Assembly: GCA_034401795.1 (NCBI GenBank)
Contig: CM067365.1
Coordinates: forward strand, 15,009,434-15,073,433
DNA length: 64,000 nt
Direction: 5' to 3'
DNA from: Chaetoderma sp. LZ-2023a
Taxonomy: Eukaryota; Mollusca; Caudofoveata; Chaetodermatida; Chaetodermatidae
Below are positions 11,616 through 23,174 of the stretch, in pieces. The position numbers and the translations under genes are program-made. The notes beneath the pieces were generated by a model. The model did not search any database, was not told the origin of the DNA, and saw only the letters and a program-made list of their open reading frames with translations. Position 1 is the stretch's first letter; each line of letters opens with the position of its first letter.

Positions 11616-11836
11616 TTAACCTTTTAATGACAAAATTCTGTCAGGAAAATCAGAATATTTCCTTATTGAATGGCCATTTGCAGGCCAAGCGAAGACTATT
11701 TTCGCAAATTTACCATGAATGGCTGGTTCGGTTACTGAGACAGTCGTTTTAGTTGTAAATTCTCAAAATAGCCTTCTTTTGACCTGCGTCCTCACCTTGA
11801 CGATTGCAGAGGCCAGTGCTGGCGTGAAATAGTTAA
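11616..11836 (-). repeat. Family A hairpin element inside nested transposons
   Basis: It begins TTAACCTTTTAATGACAAAA, has the palindrome core 11669-11788 and ends AGTGCTGGCGTGAAATAGTTAA with TTAA at 11833-11836. The arms carry the AGGCC/GACCT type and are moderately diverged. Confidence 0.7.
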
Positions 11837-12298
11837 ATCGCATCATGCCAGCATGTCAAGCAAAAATTCACATTTTCAGATACCGGATCCACAGAAGCAA
11901 CCGCATGAAAAGGGGCTAACTGAAAGATGGCTTCATAACATCGGCACTGGATGGATATCTTCCACATTTAAATTTGGATGACACAAGTTTAGAACATATA
12001 GTCTGTATAATTTTAAAATAATGTGTCATGCATTTCAAAACAAAAGGCGCGGTACTTAATTTTAATATAACAGAATCAAACTCGACAATTAACGTCGTAT
12101 TTGCTTGCATCAATTGTAAAACGGGATTTGCAAACCAAAATGAAACGATGTCGCTGATTGCCCGGTCAGTCAATTATAGGCAACCGCTTAGCGGCTTACT
12201 TCGTAGACGATAGTAGGTGACAGCTAGTAAATAATGACAAGTGTACGCTAGACATAATTAGTAGTTTAGTGCTTTCACACTATTGAAATCCAGCGTTA

Positions 12299-12475
12299 TT
12301 AATCATTTACAACGTTTACTCCCAATTTTAAAATAACTATGCTGAGTGTTGAATATTCTGAATTAAATTTTCCTGGAATTATGTTGCAGTAGTTTCCAAA
12401 CTAATTAGTTTCACACAATAGGCCTATGCAGGGTAAATTTTAAGCTTTCTGCTTTTCTGTCCTTGAAAGGGTTAA
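12299..12475 (+). repeat. Family B hairpin element
   Basis: TTAATCATTTAC opens a degenerate copy with the arm TGTTGAATATTCTGAATTAA and the inverse ACTAATTAGTTTCACACAAT. It ends CCTTGAAAGGGTTAA, again with a TTAA terminus. Confidence 0.6.
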
Positions 12476-12499
12476 CTAATTGATCCCAAATTTTTTAAT

Positions 12500-12605
12500 G
12501 TTGGCCCATATTTACTGCCTGTTGAATATTTTGAAACTGGAATTTGACAGGAAGCAGAAGTTGCAATAGCAACAGCTTTCAGAGAAATTACATTCAACAT
12601 TTATT
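12500..12605 (+). repeat. Family B hairpin element, partial
   Basis: The core TGTTGAATATTTTGAAACTG and the AGAAGTTGCAATAGCAACAGC centre mark another family B copy directly after the previous one. Confidence 0.55.
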
Positions 12606-13413
12606 CAACTAACATATTTTTCAAGAATTTGTTGTAGCTGGTTGATTGCAAACACGCTCCTGGCATAACCCTTCAATGTTTTTTAAAAATAGAAATTGCC
12701 CATAAGAAAAAAAATTTTGACAATTTAGCACTACAATGACTGGCGCGATCATCGGGACACTAATTGCACTTTAATTTCCTCCAAACACTGTGGCAAAGTG
12801 TCAGTTGTTTAGCCAGTACGCTAATTATCCACGAGATTCAAGATTTACCTCCCCTGGTTACGGCTATCCTCGATCGGTCAAACAGAGTAGGTGTGTCGGT
12901 GACGTCAGCTGCTTGTCCAAAATGGCGCCTCTATCTACTGGTTACTTAGCAATTTAAATTGAGGATATCTTTTTTATTTGTTGGCATAAAATTGTACTCT
13001 TGGTCTCAAATTAATGCGGAAAATTAGTACTTTACGTCAAATGCATAAAATCCCCCAGTGGAATATCCCTTTAATGGAAAGTATGGCCATTATTATTCAT
13101 TACGATTTTCATGCTCGTTAGTATCTTTTATTTTTAACAATCCTGATACGAAAAACCGAAAATATGTTCATATTCGGTTTTTCGATATTTATTTTTTATA
13201 ATCGGTTATGAAACCGTCAGTGCAGGATATCGGTTTTAAATATGGTATCGGTACATCGCGCAGCCCTAGTACATACATACAGTAGTGGTAAGTGAGCGGT
13301 ATTGGCCCCTGCTTTGATAATGTGTTGTATTACAATGAAACTATTAATAGACCTATAGGGATGAACAAAATGAAGAATAACAAAAACAAAAACATTGACA
13401 AAACGCAAGATGC

Positions 13414-13601
13414 TTAGAGAGTAATACCGTTCATTGCTTCATAGCTGATTTTGCGACGTAGAGCTGGTGGCTGATCAGGACGGGGTGGTGGTACGTTAGC
13501 CTGTCGTTGGTTACTATCGAATGTATGACATCGCGTCAACGTAGGACCACACCCGCCACCACCACTGTTTGTCAGCGGTGGTCCAGAAGACATACATTTC
13601 C
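13414..13601 (-). CDS. Possible terminal coding exon of an unidentified host gene
   Basis: Read on the minus strand, an AG acceptor (ATATCGCAG) is followed by an open frame of about 62 codons to a TAA stop at 13414-13416. The peptide is proline- and arginine-rich, with PPPRPDQPPALRRK close to the end and a final KISYEAMNG segment. PPPRP is the kind of sequence bound by SH3 domains, and the RRK-S stretch could be a kinase site; both are inferences. The exon sits just outside the hAT-like element, and codon use is even and not repeat-like. The polypyrimidine tract is weak and no AATAAA is seen downstream. It is on the same strand as the WIPF-like exon 15 kb upstream and could belong to that gene, but the WASP-binding tail of known WIP proteins is not visible here. 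Confidence 0.4.
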
Positions 13602-13801
13602 CTGCGATATATTTATAATGTCATCGAATAACCAGAATGTTTTATTAACCCGGCATACATGTATATACTAAGAACATATGAATATATATATATTACATAC
13701 ACAGGGTACCTCTTCCTGAAATATCACCACCACATATATAGGCTTTAAATACTAAAACCTATGCGGGTTAAATTTGGTCAAAAATGTTAAATATTCGCTT
13801 A

Positions 13802-13930
13802 ATGAATATCTATTTTCAAGCCAAGAGACGACTAGTTTTAAAATTCACCACTGGAATGAATAGATTAGGTATCCAACAATTCCAGTGGTCAAATTAAAAA
13901 TAGCCTTCTCTTAGACTGCTAATGGTCATT
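13802..13930 (-). repeat. Family A hairpin element, diverged
   Basis: Arms CAAGCCAAGAGACGACTA and TAGCCTTCTCTTAGACTG with the inner part CACCACTGGAATGA. The right flank CATTCACCAAGACAATTACA gives minus orientation. Confidence 0.6.
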
Positions 13931-14319
13931 CACCAAGACAATTACAGAGGCCAGTTTTGACCGGCTTGACCATTAGACATGCTTGAAGGCTTATCTTATT
14001 TAACAAAGGTGATCTTATTAGACCAGTTGGCAAGTTTTCTATACCAGCAGTTTAAACGGCCTGGATGACCAATATAGGTTTTGGGAACTATAGAAAACTT
14101 GAGCAAAGTACTAAAACAAGATCCATAATCTATCACATTGTAAGCTTAAGATACACGTATTTCTCCAAAACAAACGCATCTTCTAACACAATGTTCAAAG
14201 CCATTGATTGTGGACAGTACTGGACACGGAATTAGCTACCCAGAAAATATACTCTGGTACAGCTCATTAATTAAGTGAACATGTAGCCATACAGAAAAAT
14301 TCTGAACACAATGTAAGAA

Positions 14320-14430
14320 ATGTTCTATTGAATATTATGAACATAATTGGATTGGAAGACATTGCTGCCTCAGGCAGCAATATCTTCCAATCAAATTATG
14401 TTCAAATTATCCAAATAAACATTTTATTTT
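14320..14430. repeat. Family B hairpin element, strong palindrome
   Basis: TTGGAAGACATTGCTGCCTC is followed at once by its inverse AGGCAGCAATATCTTCCAA. The outer arms are ATTATGAACATAATTGGAT and TCAAATTATGTTCAAATT. The stem is about 45 bp with almost no loop. Confidence 0.7.
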
Positions 14431-14453
14431 GTTTGTGAAACAAGTTACGTTAC

Positions 14454-14614
14454 AGGGGCTGTATTCAGGAAAGGGCGTAACTTACGCCTGGCATAACTAC
14501 CTCAGAGTCATTATGACATCATATACGTTCGTACGTCATTTAATATTATGACGTCATATTCTCCAAGGTAGTTATGCCTTGCGTAAGTTACGCCCTTTCG
14601 TGAATACGGCCCCT
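14454..14614. repeat. 161-bp inverted-repeat element (MITE-like)
   Basis: About 50-bp terminal inverted repeats start AGGGGCTGTATTCAGGAAAG and end CTTTCGTGAATACGGCCCCT. The arms continue through GGGCGTAACTTACGC and its inverse to a short centre with TATGACGTCATA-like sequence. A target duplication is not evident. It is unrelated to families A-C by sequence, and the superfamily is uncertain. Confidence 0.75.
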
Positions 14615-15059
14615 GGTAACATTAGGATTTTACCCGCACAGTAAAAGATCTAGACACTCAAAATACACATAAATTGACATTATACCCTATTAGCCAGCAA
14701 TACACATTGCACCCCGTGCACTTCGGATTAGAAATTTACTGTAACCAGCCATTTTGACCAGCATTGTGTAAAAAGGCATTATTTCGACCTCTTAGTTGTT
14801 TGCGAGCTGTACTGCTGTATATTACCCAAAAGTTTCCGCAATACTGCCGTTAAACATTGTTGAAACAACAACAGAGCACATGTTTCTATATATAACTGAT
14901 TAACTGTCTGCCTACATGTACAGGTCAATACAAACTGACCATCACCATGAATCAATAAATCTAACTTGTACTTTAATATATGACACCAAGGACCATGTCA
15001 GTGATTCCTCTTCTAGACCACTTTCACAAAGTATCCAAGACCAGCCTGGATCTAATTGT

Positions 15060-16258
15060 TCAGTCATCCACTTGATCATAAGAACAGACAATGGACAATT
15101 GCATTATTGTTGTATATATGGCCATCCACAGATGAAATCATTGCCACGGATGACTGCCACAAAATGTTTCAGGCAGCCCGAGCCCTGAGAGTTACTGACT
15201 ATCCACCACCACTAACCGTACACAATTCTGAAGGACACTTTATCGGGACTGACCAGGACAAAGCAGAGGCAATTCGAGAATGGTTCAAGGAACAGTTCAC
15301 TGACCAGGATGATGAGCCCTAGCACCCATTCTCGGGAGACCCTAGGCCATTACTAACACCAATTAATACAGCAGAGGTTGAGAAGGCACTTAAAGCACTG
15401 AAAAATGGAGGTGCATCTGGACCTGATGGGATGAGCAATGAACTATTCAAATATGCAAGTGACATTATCTCAAAACCGAGCACGCACAATCAATTCAGCT
15501 TTTATGCACCACCTTCACATCGCCGCTGTAGGCCAAGGCATCCTCATCGTGCTACCCAAGCCCAAGAAGCCACCTGGCCCACTCCCAAGCCAATCTGCAG
15601 CCAATTGTGCTCCTTAACAGCATACGGAAAATCCTATCCAATGTTATTCTATGCCACATCCGAGACAAGATCGACGACTTTACCGGATCATGTCAAAGTG
15701 GCTTCAAATGTGGACGCAGCTGCGCAGACATTGTATGGGCTCAACGCATGCCTGTGTTGGTAGTCATGTCCAAACACTGGGATTTCCACAAAATTGGCAT
15801 CGACATGTCACGAGCCTTCGACACAATTAACCGCTCAATGATCCTAGATGTACTATGCCAAGCCAGTTGCAATGAAGATGAGCTACGACTAGTGAGACTA
15901 CTGCTTGCAGACACCAAGCTGAGAGTACGAGCCAAGTCAGTGAAGTCTGTAGAGTTTGAGACATCAATCGGCTTCCCACAGGGAGATGGTCTATCCCCTG
16001 TGCTCTTCACCTGTTACCTGGCTGCTGCATTGAAATCCATGCGGGAAAACTCCACAAGACCAAACCCCATGGTGTCAATACCGGGCATGCCGCTAGAGAT
16101 GGAATATGCCGATGATGTGGACTTTATAGATGAGGAAAAGAAAGCCCTTGACAAACTTCTCCCAATAGTTGCAAGCAAACTAAAAATTGAGAATCTCTTT
16201 ATGAATGAATCCAAAACATAGTTCACCCACATATACCTATCTACAAAGCATGAAACTA
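15060..16258 (+). mobile_element. RTE-like LINE, reverse transcriptase, first part
   Basis: A 5'-truncated LINE. Its first open stretch (about 15060-15322) resembles the linker before the reverse transcriptase, with VEKALKALKNGGASGPDG just after it in another frame. The stretch 15607-16221 holds RT blocks: GIDMSRAFDTINR (motif A), SIGFPQGDGLSPVLF (motif B) and MEYADDVDF (motif C with the catalytic DD). The frames are interrupted by stops and at least one frameshift, so it is a dead copy. It is cut at about 16258 by the DIRS-1 insertion and resumes at about 26571. RTE-like is my best reading; the related Proto2 or RTE-X groups are alternatives. Confidence 0.75.
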
Positions 16259-16261
16259 AAG

Positions 16262-16400
16262 AAATGAAGGAAATTTCATTTGCCCTTTCTCCGAGATCTA
16301 ACAATACTCACCATTCTATTACTTCTGATACAAGCCATCCTGGATAGCTGGCCCTAGGACTATAGACTTAGTAAGCTTTACCGACTCCGAGTACCCATTT
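16262..16400 (+). repeat. DIRS-1 inverted terminal repeat, left
   Basis: CAATACTCACCATTCTATTA through ACTTAGTAAGCTTTACCGAC is the reverse complement of 26440-26570 with scattered differences. It includes the ACTCACC motif discussed in the findings. Confidence 0.8.
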
Positions 16401-16482
16401 GCCATGAAGCGCATATTGTTTGCATAGCCACCAAACAAGAGATACCCATGGCTTGCCTCCATGGGGCTGGGAGGCTGGGTCC

Positions 16483-16580
16483 GTAATAGAATGGTGAGTA
16501 TTGTTAGACCTCGGAGAAAGGGAAATTGAAATTTCCTTCATTCTCCTTTGATCAATACTCACCATTCTATTACTTCTGAT
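16483..16580. repeat. DIRS-1 internal complementary region
   Basis: AATAGAATGGTGAGTATTG and its inverse CAATACTCACCATTCTATT flank about 50 bp. The left half of that 50 bp is complementary to the left outer end of the element and the right half to the right outer end. This is the arrangement known for DIRS elements, where it is thought to template a circular intermediate. Confidence 0.8.
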
Positions 16581-17082
16581 ATACACCAGATTTAGACAGT
16601 AACCTGGTGGAAAGGGGCAAGCCATCAATTGCTACTTTTGCCCCTTGGAGAAAGAGTTAGACTTAAACTTGATTAATGGAGAATCTAAGAGGACCATCAA
16701 GTTAACGGCACCGAATCACATTCGCATCACTGCCAACCCCCCCCCCCCCTTTTTTCTCCTAAGAAAAGGAAGAGAACTCACGAACATGCATCTCGCCTGA
16801 AACACAAATATGCCAAGAGGGTTAACTGCTCTTTGCATATATTAGCCTGGGAATGAGCATGAATATATAAGATGAATGAACATGATATATAGACATAATA
16901 CAAAAAACTCAGTCTTGAATTAACTCATGTAATTTGGATTTCAGAAATGGAGCCTCCAACCATTCACTTGTCCGGCCATCAGTGACACAATCTGGTTGAC
17001 ATCCTCTCGCTCGACCATGTCTGCTTCTTAATTCTTTCGTACAAATGCCAAAAAAGGGAGAAGAGCAGCGTGGTCGTATAAC

Positions 17083-18060
17083 TGTCGTTTCAAAACAGCT
17101 AAAGCGAGTGGATTGGCAGAGTCTGACACATCCCTCATATAGTAATCCATGAAAAAGGACTCACAGTGCCATTGTGCAACAGCCATGATGTCCTCTAATG
17201 GAACACCATTGTAAAGGGCGGTCGAGGATGGTGCCCAGTCACAATCTCATGGGTAGTCTGAATGCATTCGACTACCCAACGAGAGATAGAATCCATGGAT
17301 GCGGCGCCATATGGCTTCTTATGGCAGATCCACAGATGTCTACCATTCGACCGTAACGAGTCTGTCCGTTTTTTGTACTTAGTCAAAGCACGGACTGGGC
17401 ACCAGACACTGGCATCACGATCAAACCTAGTTAGTTTCGGTATAATGATCGGTTTACCGGGATATCTCAAAGATTGATTCTTTGACATAAACTCTGCTCT
17501 TGGTAGTAGACGCAGGCCATCTCCGGAGACAATAAATCGGTCCCTCTCTACTGAAAGTGCATGGATCTCACTGCGGCTTCTAGCTGAGGACGCTGCCAAG
17601 AGAAAAACAGCCTTTAGAGTCAAATGCTTTAGACTAGCCGAAAGCAATGGTTCGAAAGGGTGCTTGGCCAGTACATTAAGCACTAAAGATAGACTCCAGG
17701 CTGGAATGACTACCGGTTGTCTCGGTCGGAGATTGCTCATTCCCTTCACCATCACATTCAACTGGGCCACCTCTGGACTATCCCTGTTGGCTAGACAAGG
17801 GATAACTGATGCCAAAGCTGACTTGTATCCAGCAATTGTGATAGGAGCTTGTCCTGAAAAGAACAACTCACAGAGAAAGTCTGCTATTTGCTGAATAGTG
17901 GATTGAAAGGTATCAATACCCTTTCCTTCACACCAGTCTGCAAATCTGTTAACCTTGTTGTTATATGACTTGAAGGTTGACCTTCTCGCAGCTGCGATGA
18001 AGTTCGCAGCTTGTCGAGAAAAGCCTTCCGACGTGGAACGTTGTTTGATAACATCCACAC
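17083..18060 (-). CDS. DIRS-1 tyrosine recombinase region
   Basis: The minus-strand frame shows the lambda-type recombinase fold seen in DIRS elements. There is an N-terminal helical domain (SYNNKVNRFADWCEGKGI), then RSRSEIHALS with the first catalytic arginine, and near the end WHCESFF sequence with the nucleophile tyrosine region. The reading frame overlaps the RNase H end of the RT frame, as is usual in this family. Its role is integration of circular DNA into the genome. The gene is part of a broken element. Confidence 0.75.
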
Positions 18061-19751
18061 AGTCAATTTGAACATTTCGGGACGCTCGTGTAGGAAGCAT
18101 CCCTTGGCCTGGGAGATAATGTTCGGAATCTCGGGTAACTGCACTGGATTGTCCACCAGCAGATCTAGAAGATCCGTGAACCACGCCCTGCTGGGCCAAA
18201 ATGGCGCTATTAGCAGGACCAGGCACGGTTCCTCCCTGATCTTCACCAATATCTTCGGCAGAAGAATGGTGGATGGGTACGTGTAAGCGTGCATCCCTCT
18301 CCAGCTTATCGCCAGAGCGTCTGTATTGATGGCATTTGGATCTGGAATCAGTGAGATATAAGTCATGATTTGAGCATTTTCCTTTGTGGCGAACAAGTCC
18401 ACATTTGGTTTGCCCCAATGCTCGAAGATCCTGTGAAGAACTGGAGGGTTGAGAGACCATTCTGTTGGCAGAATTCTCTGTCTCCGAGACAAAGCATCCG
18501 CCAGAATGTTCAATCGCCCAGGAATGTGAGCTGCTTTCAAAACAACGGAGTAATTCCTGCACCATTGAATCAAGTGCCACACTTTCATACATAGTGTGGG
18601 TGACTTGGTCCCGCCTTGGCAATTTATGTATGATACTACTGTCGAGTTGTCCAACCGTATCAATATCGCCTTGCCCCTGACTTTTGGAAGAAACTTTTCC
18701 AATACCAGTTCCACTGCCATCATTTCCAACAGATTGATATGCAGCTGGCTCTCTTGGAGAGTCCATGTGCCCGAGGCCTGGTGTTCTCCCAGGCAGGCCA
18801 CCCCCCATCCCTCCAACGATGCATCCGTGTACACGGACAGCTGGGGGTGAGGTAGGTGCAGCAAAACTCCTACTAGGAGATTCTGACGCTTTTTCCACCA
18901 GAGAAGATGCGACATTATTGGCTCCAAAACTGGCACCTGCTTTGACAGGGGTTCTGTTCTCTGTTTCCACAGAGACATCAGATACAACTGGATAGGTCTT
19001 CGCATCAGAGCAGCGTACAGGATTACCTGCTCCATAGAGACGATCATGCCCAGCATCTGAAGAAACCGCCTCGCCTGAATGTGCTTTCCCAATCGAGAAC
19101 TCTTGAGGATGGCTAACAGAGACACCACTCTGGGCTCTGACGGGTAAACCCTGCCCTCCCCGAGATCGAATCGCATCCCTAAATAAACGAACTGTTGAGT
19201 GGGTGTCAACTCAGATTTCTCCTTGTTGACTATCCAGCCTAGATCTGAAAGTAACTTCAGAGTCAGAGCAGTATCCACCTCTAACCTGGCTGATGAGTCT
19301 GCTTTGATCAGCCAATCGTCTATGTAGGTGTGAATCGCCACCGTCTCTTTTCTGAGAAACGCTGTCACCGCAAGGACCACTCTGGTGAAAACCTGTGGCT
19401 CTGTAGACAGGTCAAATGGGAGGACTACAAACTCCCACACTTGATTCTGAAACTCAAATCTCAGAAACCTGTGACAACTCCTGTTCATTGGAATGTGCAA
19501 ATATGCATCTTTCAGATCGATCGATACACACCACATTCCTTTCCTCAATCCTGCCATTACCGACCTCGGAGTTTCCATCTGAAACCGAGGCGTATGGATA
19601 AACCAATTTAATGGCCTGAGATTGAGTATGGGTCTCCATCCCCCTGTGCTCTTGGGGACAAGGAACATGTTTGAATAGAAGCCTGGAGTGTTCCGGTTTG
19701 CTGGTTTTATTGCTCCGTTCAGAAGCAAATGTAGCTCGCCGGGTAGTGTCT
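17884..19751 (-). CDS. DIRS-1 reverse transcriptase / RNase H region (main block)
   Basis: RT motifs read in order: GFYSNMFLVPKSTGGWRPIL, SIDLKDAYLHIP (motif A aspartate), VLPFDLSTEPQVFTR (motif B) and HTYIDDWL (motif C, catalytic DD). An RNase H domain follows, with SVYTDASLEGWG, INLLEMMAVELVL and LDNSTVVSYIN. DIRS RTs are close to those of LTR elements but use a recombinase instead of an integrase. The N-terminal part of the same region lies at 23175-23460, beyond the insert. Confidence 0.85.
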
Positions 19752-22700
19752 CATGTCGACTCGCCTGCCATAAGTGCACGACGAGTGACGACGCTGGTTA
19801 GCATCCGGTCTCGGGGTGACAGACCGTGAACGAGACTGTCATGCGGGAAACAAAAACTGGCTCCTGAGGCCGGTGGAACTCGTTCCGGTGGGGCCGTGCG
19901 ACCATCGTCGCGAACGTTAAACACAACGGTCTCATCACAAGAATTTGTGTCACCAGTATGCCTGTCCATAGCAATTTCGTGATCTATGGACTTACAACAT
20001 TTGATTTGGTGACCTTAAAATATATGTCTATACAATGAGTTTACCTAACTAATTGAAAAATATGCCAGATAAAACTACAATAAGAGCATACGAAAATACA
20101 AGACATACAGGCAGGTAGATGAACTTATAAACATGGGGCTCCCGGAGGTACCACACAGACTCGTAGGTCCGCAGAGGTATCCCCAGAAGGGAGGCTCCCG
20201 TACACCTACTCTTAGTGCTAGTTTGGGTGAGGAGTATTATCCTGGTGTGGACCGTCGTCGCTGAATCCTTGCGAGAGGCAAGTGCCTCCGTCTCGGGAAG
20301 GTGTCGCCACGGCTTAAAGCGGGAGAAGAATAGTAGGCAAAAATGGGCCCACTCTAATATTTCAAACAAAAATGCTGTAGAAAGAAAAGACCATACCTAG
20401 TGAGATTATGTCAATAGGGGTGCGTACTGTTTTACATGAAGACGGAACGGAAGATTCCCGATGGATTCCTTCGTTACCGTCTTATGTGATTGCTAATATG
20501 CTGAATTAGTAGTTGGTGGCCCTTTATTTCTGCGGGCCTTCTGCTTTGCTTAATCACTTGTTTAGTTGTTTTCAGAACAAGAATTAGTTTAGGCCGCAAC
20601 TGGCCGATATCTACCTAGCTATTAGACACAGCTGTCATGGAGAACAGATGCTCGAGGACATCAATACTGTAGACAGCACTCATACATGTTACTTAGCCGG
20701 ATCTCCGAACTGGGTGAGAATCCGGACATTCCGCTTTGCAAACACAGGAAACATTACAGGACATGGTTTACATTTCACGGAAGCATTATTAGGCCATGTC
20801 TCCTATCGTTATGGTGGGGGTAAGAGTCGAATGCACACCGTAAATGTCCTTCCCGTAAGGGCGTGGAAGATTTGAATATCATGCCCAGATATGTTAACAG
20901 AATTCGGTGAGAATACGTATCTCGCCCGTCACCGGGTCCTATGGAACTAACCGTGTCGTTAGGTTTATATACAAGTTGCCAGTTTTGCACTGCGGTGCGG
21001 GAGGGTTGTCAGTAAATAAAATAAGAATTAATACATGTGTTTTCGCAGTGCTTTCCTACATTGGCTTAAAGTACTATCTACTAAGTATCCGAAGATACAC
21101 GGGAATGTGTATGTGATACCACACCCTAGCCATCACCGCTCGGAACCCCAATAGTTTCCCAGAGTCGGATCAGCCCATGGTGCGGATAGGGACGTCCAAA
21201 CAATTAAGAAGCCGCAAGGCTAAGAGGAATATGAAGACAAAATCTTGAAGTTATGAGTCTTACCGGAGTGCGGGGCTAGATTATCGCACTGCCGGAATAG
21301 AAGAATATATTACAGTATGTAATGAAGAAAGTGTCTCTAATCATTTTGAACCTAACCTATCGAGCTGAATAGAAAAGGTTTTAGTTGGTAGCATGCCAGG
21401 CTAAACAGAGTTATAGCACGGACAGTGACCTCAGTGAAAAATTGTTGGTGGCGGGAGAAAATGCTGTATATATAAATGTTGCTGTATAGTGTTTCCTATG
21501 TGCACTGCATTCCTATATTTCTAACTTAAGCAAAACAATTTAACGGATGGCCACTGGCCATATACCTACGTAATCTAACCAGAACAAACAATACAGTGGC
21601 AATGATTAAGATATATATAGTAATACAGGTTGACGAACCTACTATAGTGCGGTTAGCAACACATTGAGGAAAATGAAAATAACTATTTAACAAATACAGA
21701 AATTATAACTATTGGTCCGAAGACCGTTACCGTTCCTTTTAGTCATCGGAACTGTTAGTACGGATACAAGATAATTAACAAAACTTATATAGAGAAATAA
21801 TTAAACGGTGAAGTATCGTTACTTGAATACTCGGTAGTCATTCCCAAGTTAGGCTACCATGTTACTGAAATTGAGACGTAGATTTGTAGTCGACGTCAGA
21901 TGATGCGCTCTCCGGAAGCTGGAAAGTTCCCGCAGGATGGTTCCCGCAAACAAGAGTTCCGCAAGAACACTCATGGGAGGAGTGCATCGCTTAGTGCTGT
22001 AGGCCTAATAGAATGTCTAACGAGCAGTTAGAAAAAGATATGATAGTACCATGTAGTGAAGAAAGTTCCCGTACACCGATGGCACGGATGGAAGGTGTAA
22101 ACACCCCGTCACAAGCGGGGGTTGTCAGAGGCAAATGAAGACACACAACAAAGCTTCACGGTGCTGGGTACGTCAACCAGCGCAGAGTTTACTCGCTGCG
22201 GTCGAAAGTCGAAAGAACCGACACGATGTGTGTGGCGGCGATTGAAATACCACTTTTAGGCATGGCCGGCAGATCCGGCGAGTCATCCTTCAAATAACAT
22301 CCTGCCTCTACATCTGTAGACTTACATATTCAGGCCGCAAAGGCCTCACCGCAAGTTTGTGTTCCGAATGTAGATGTAGTATTCGTCATCGATTATCGAA
22401 AGTTCCAAATTACTCCCGTAAATGGGGAGTTACAAAATTGTGTTAGTGTGGTGGGTTGGAAACTGCACACTACGGGATAAAAACCTGACTCATAGCGAAG
22501 AAAGACGCATGTCGCGCTTGATAATAGTTGGTACAGCTCCAACCAGTTCGGCCCCTGGCCGAGGATGCTCTCAATCACTGGATCGCTTCTCCTTTTATAC
22601 TCTCCATGATGTCACAGGCGCAGGCTTCATCCAATCATCGTTCGAGCAACAGCCAATCAGCACACAGCTAATAATAGCATTGTCGAACGTTCTAGATCAT

Positions 22701-23174
22701 TCTAGAAGCTTTATGTCCACGTGGTTATGACATCAGGGCAATATTTTGAAGTGATCAAGAAGAGTTTTTCTGGATAACTCAGCCATTTCTCAACCGATTT
22801 TGAAATGGTTTACAGATTTGGAAAGCCCGCCGAATTCTGGTCTTGATTAATGCCAGATTCAATGGGAACAGACAATCAATAAGAATTACAGAGTACCAGC
22901 TCGGTACACTATAAGCGCCATCCTATCTAGGTCACAATTACGCGCTCCATAGAAACAGCGTCCTGGTGCGCGCATGCGCGTAATGCGTTTTAACGAACTT
23001 AGTCGTTTTTCGACACGCTTTCTCTCCCATAGGCCTATATACACTTATAGCCCTACCCAGAGGGGCGTGTTCAGAGAACGAATCCTAGACCGGAGGCGCG
23101 TACCCAGCTTAGCTGGTACGGCCGGTACCCGACCCGTCGATCCGAACTACACAAACCTGACGCTTCGTTTTGAA
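19752..23174. other. Unidentified 3.4-kb insert within DIRS-1
   Basis: DIRS similarity stops at about 19750 and resumes at about 23175. The 5 bases TGTCT occur at both junctions (19747-19751 and 23175-23179) and may be a target duplication, though 5 bp can match by chance. No long open frame is present. A minus-strand frame at 19751-19969 (72 codons) is preceded by a possible acceptor (ATATTTTAAG) and could be an exon, but I do not recognise it. The base composition is richer in CpG than the hairpin region. A promoter-like block lies at 22590-22713. It might be a non-autonomous transposon or captured host DNA; clear terminal repeats were not found. Confidence 0.5.
22590..22713 (-). promoter_or_regulatory. 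Heat-shock-type promoter, minus strand
   Basis: 22684-22713 reads as six alternating 5-bp units, cGAAc gTTCt aGAtc aTTCt aGAAg cTTta, the layout of a heat shock element, with minor mismatches in the third and last. Downstream on the minus strand come two ATTGG (CCAAT) boxes (22652-22656 and 22631-22635) and a TATAAAAG box (22592-22599), the same order and spacing scale as animal hsp70 promoters. Transcription would run towards lower coordinates. Factor binding and activity are inferences. Confidence 0.55.

Larger units (their letters stand above)
11369..13074. mobile_element. TTAA-flanked DNA transposon nested in the hAT-like element
   Basis: The left end TTAAAGGGAAATTCCAGTG mirrors the right end CAGTGGAATATCCCTTTAA, so 15-16 bp inverted repeats sit between TTAA sites. 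It is about 1.7 kb, lacks a transposase frame, and contains the A copy at 11616-11836 and B copies at 12299-12605. The TTAA target suggests piggyBac-like mobilisation, but the ends differ from those of families A-C. Confidence 0.65.
10524..13268. mobile_element. hAT-like DNA transposon, non-autonomous, with 8-bp target duplication
   Basis: The left end TAGGTCTGCGCGG and right end CGCGCAGCCCTA are inverted repeats. The 8 bases before and after are both GTACATAC (10516-10523 and 13269-13276), a clean 8-bp target site duplication as made by hAT transposases. Sub-terminal ATATCGGTTTT motifs repeat at both ends. No open frame resembling a transposase is present, so it must have moved with outside help. 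It carries a TTAA-flanked element and several hairpin elements in its middle. The superfamily call rests on the end sequence and duplication length. Confidence 0.75.

Noticed and set aside
14916-15188. A 90-codon plus-strand frame before the RTE-like LINE
   Set aside because: It runs out of frame with the LINE protein and has no recognisable feature.
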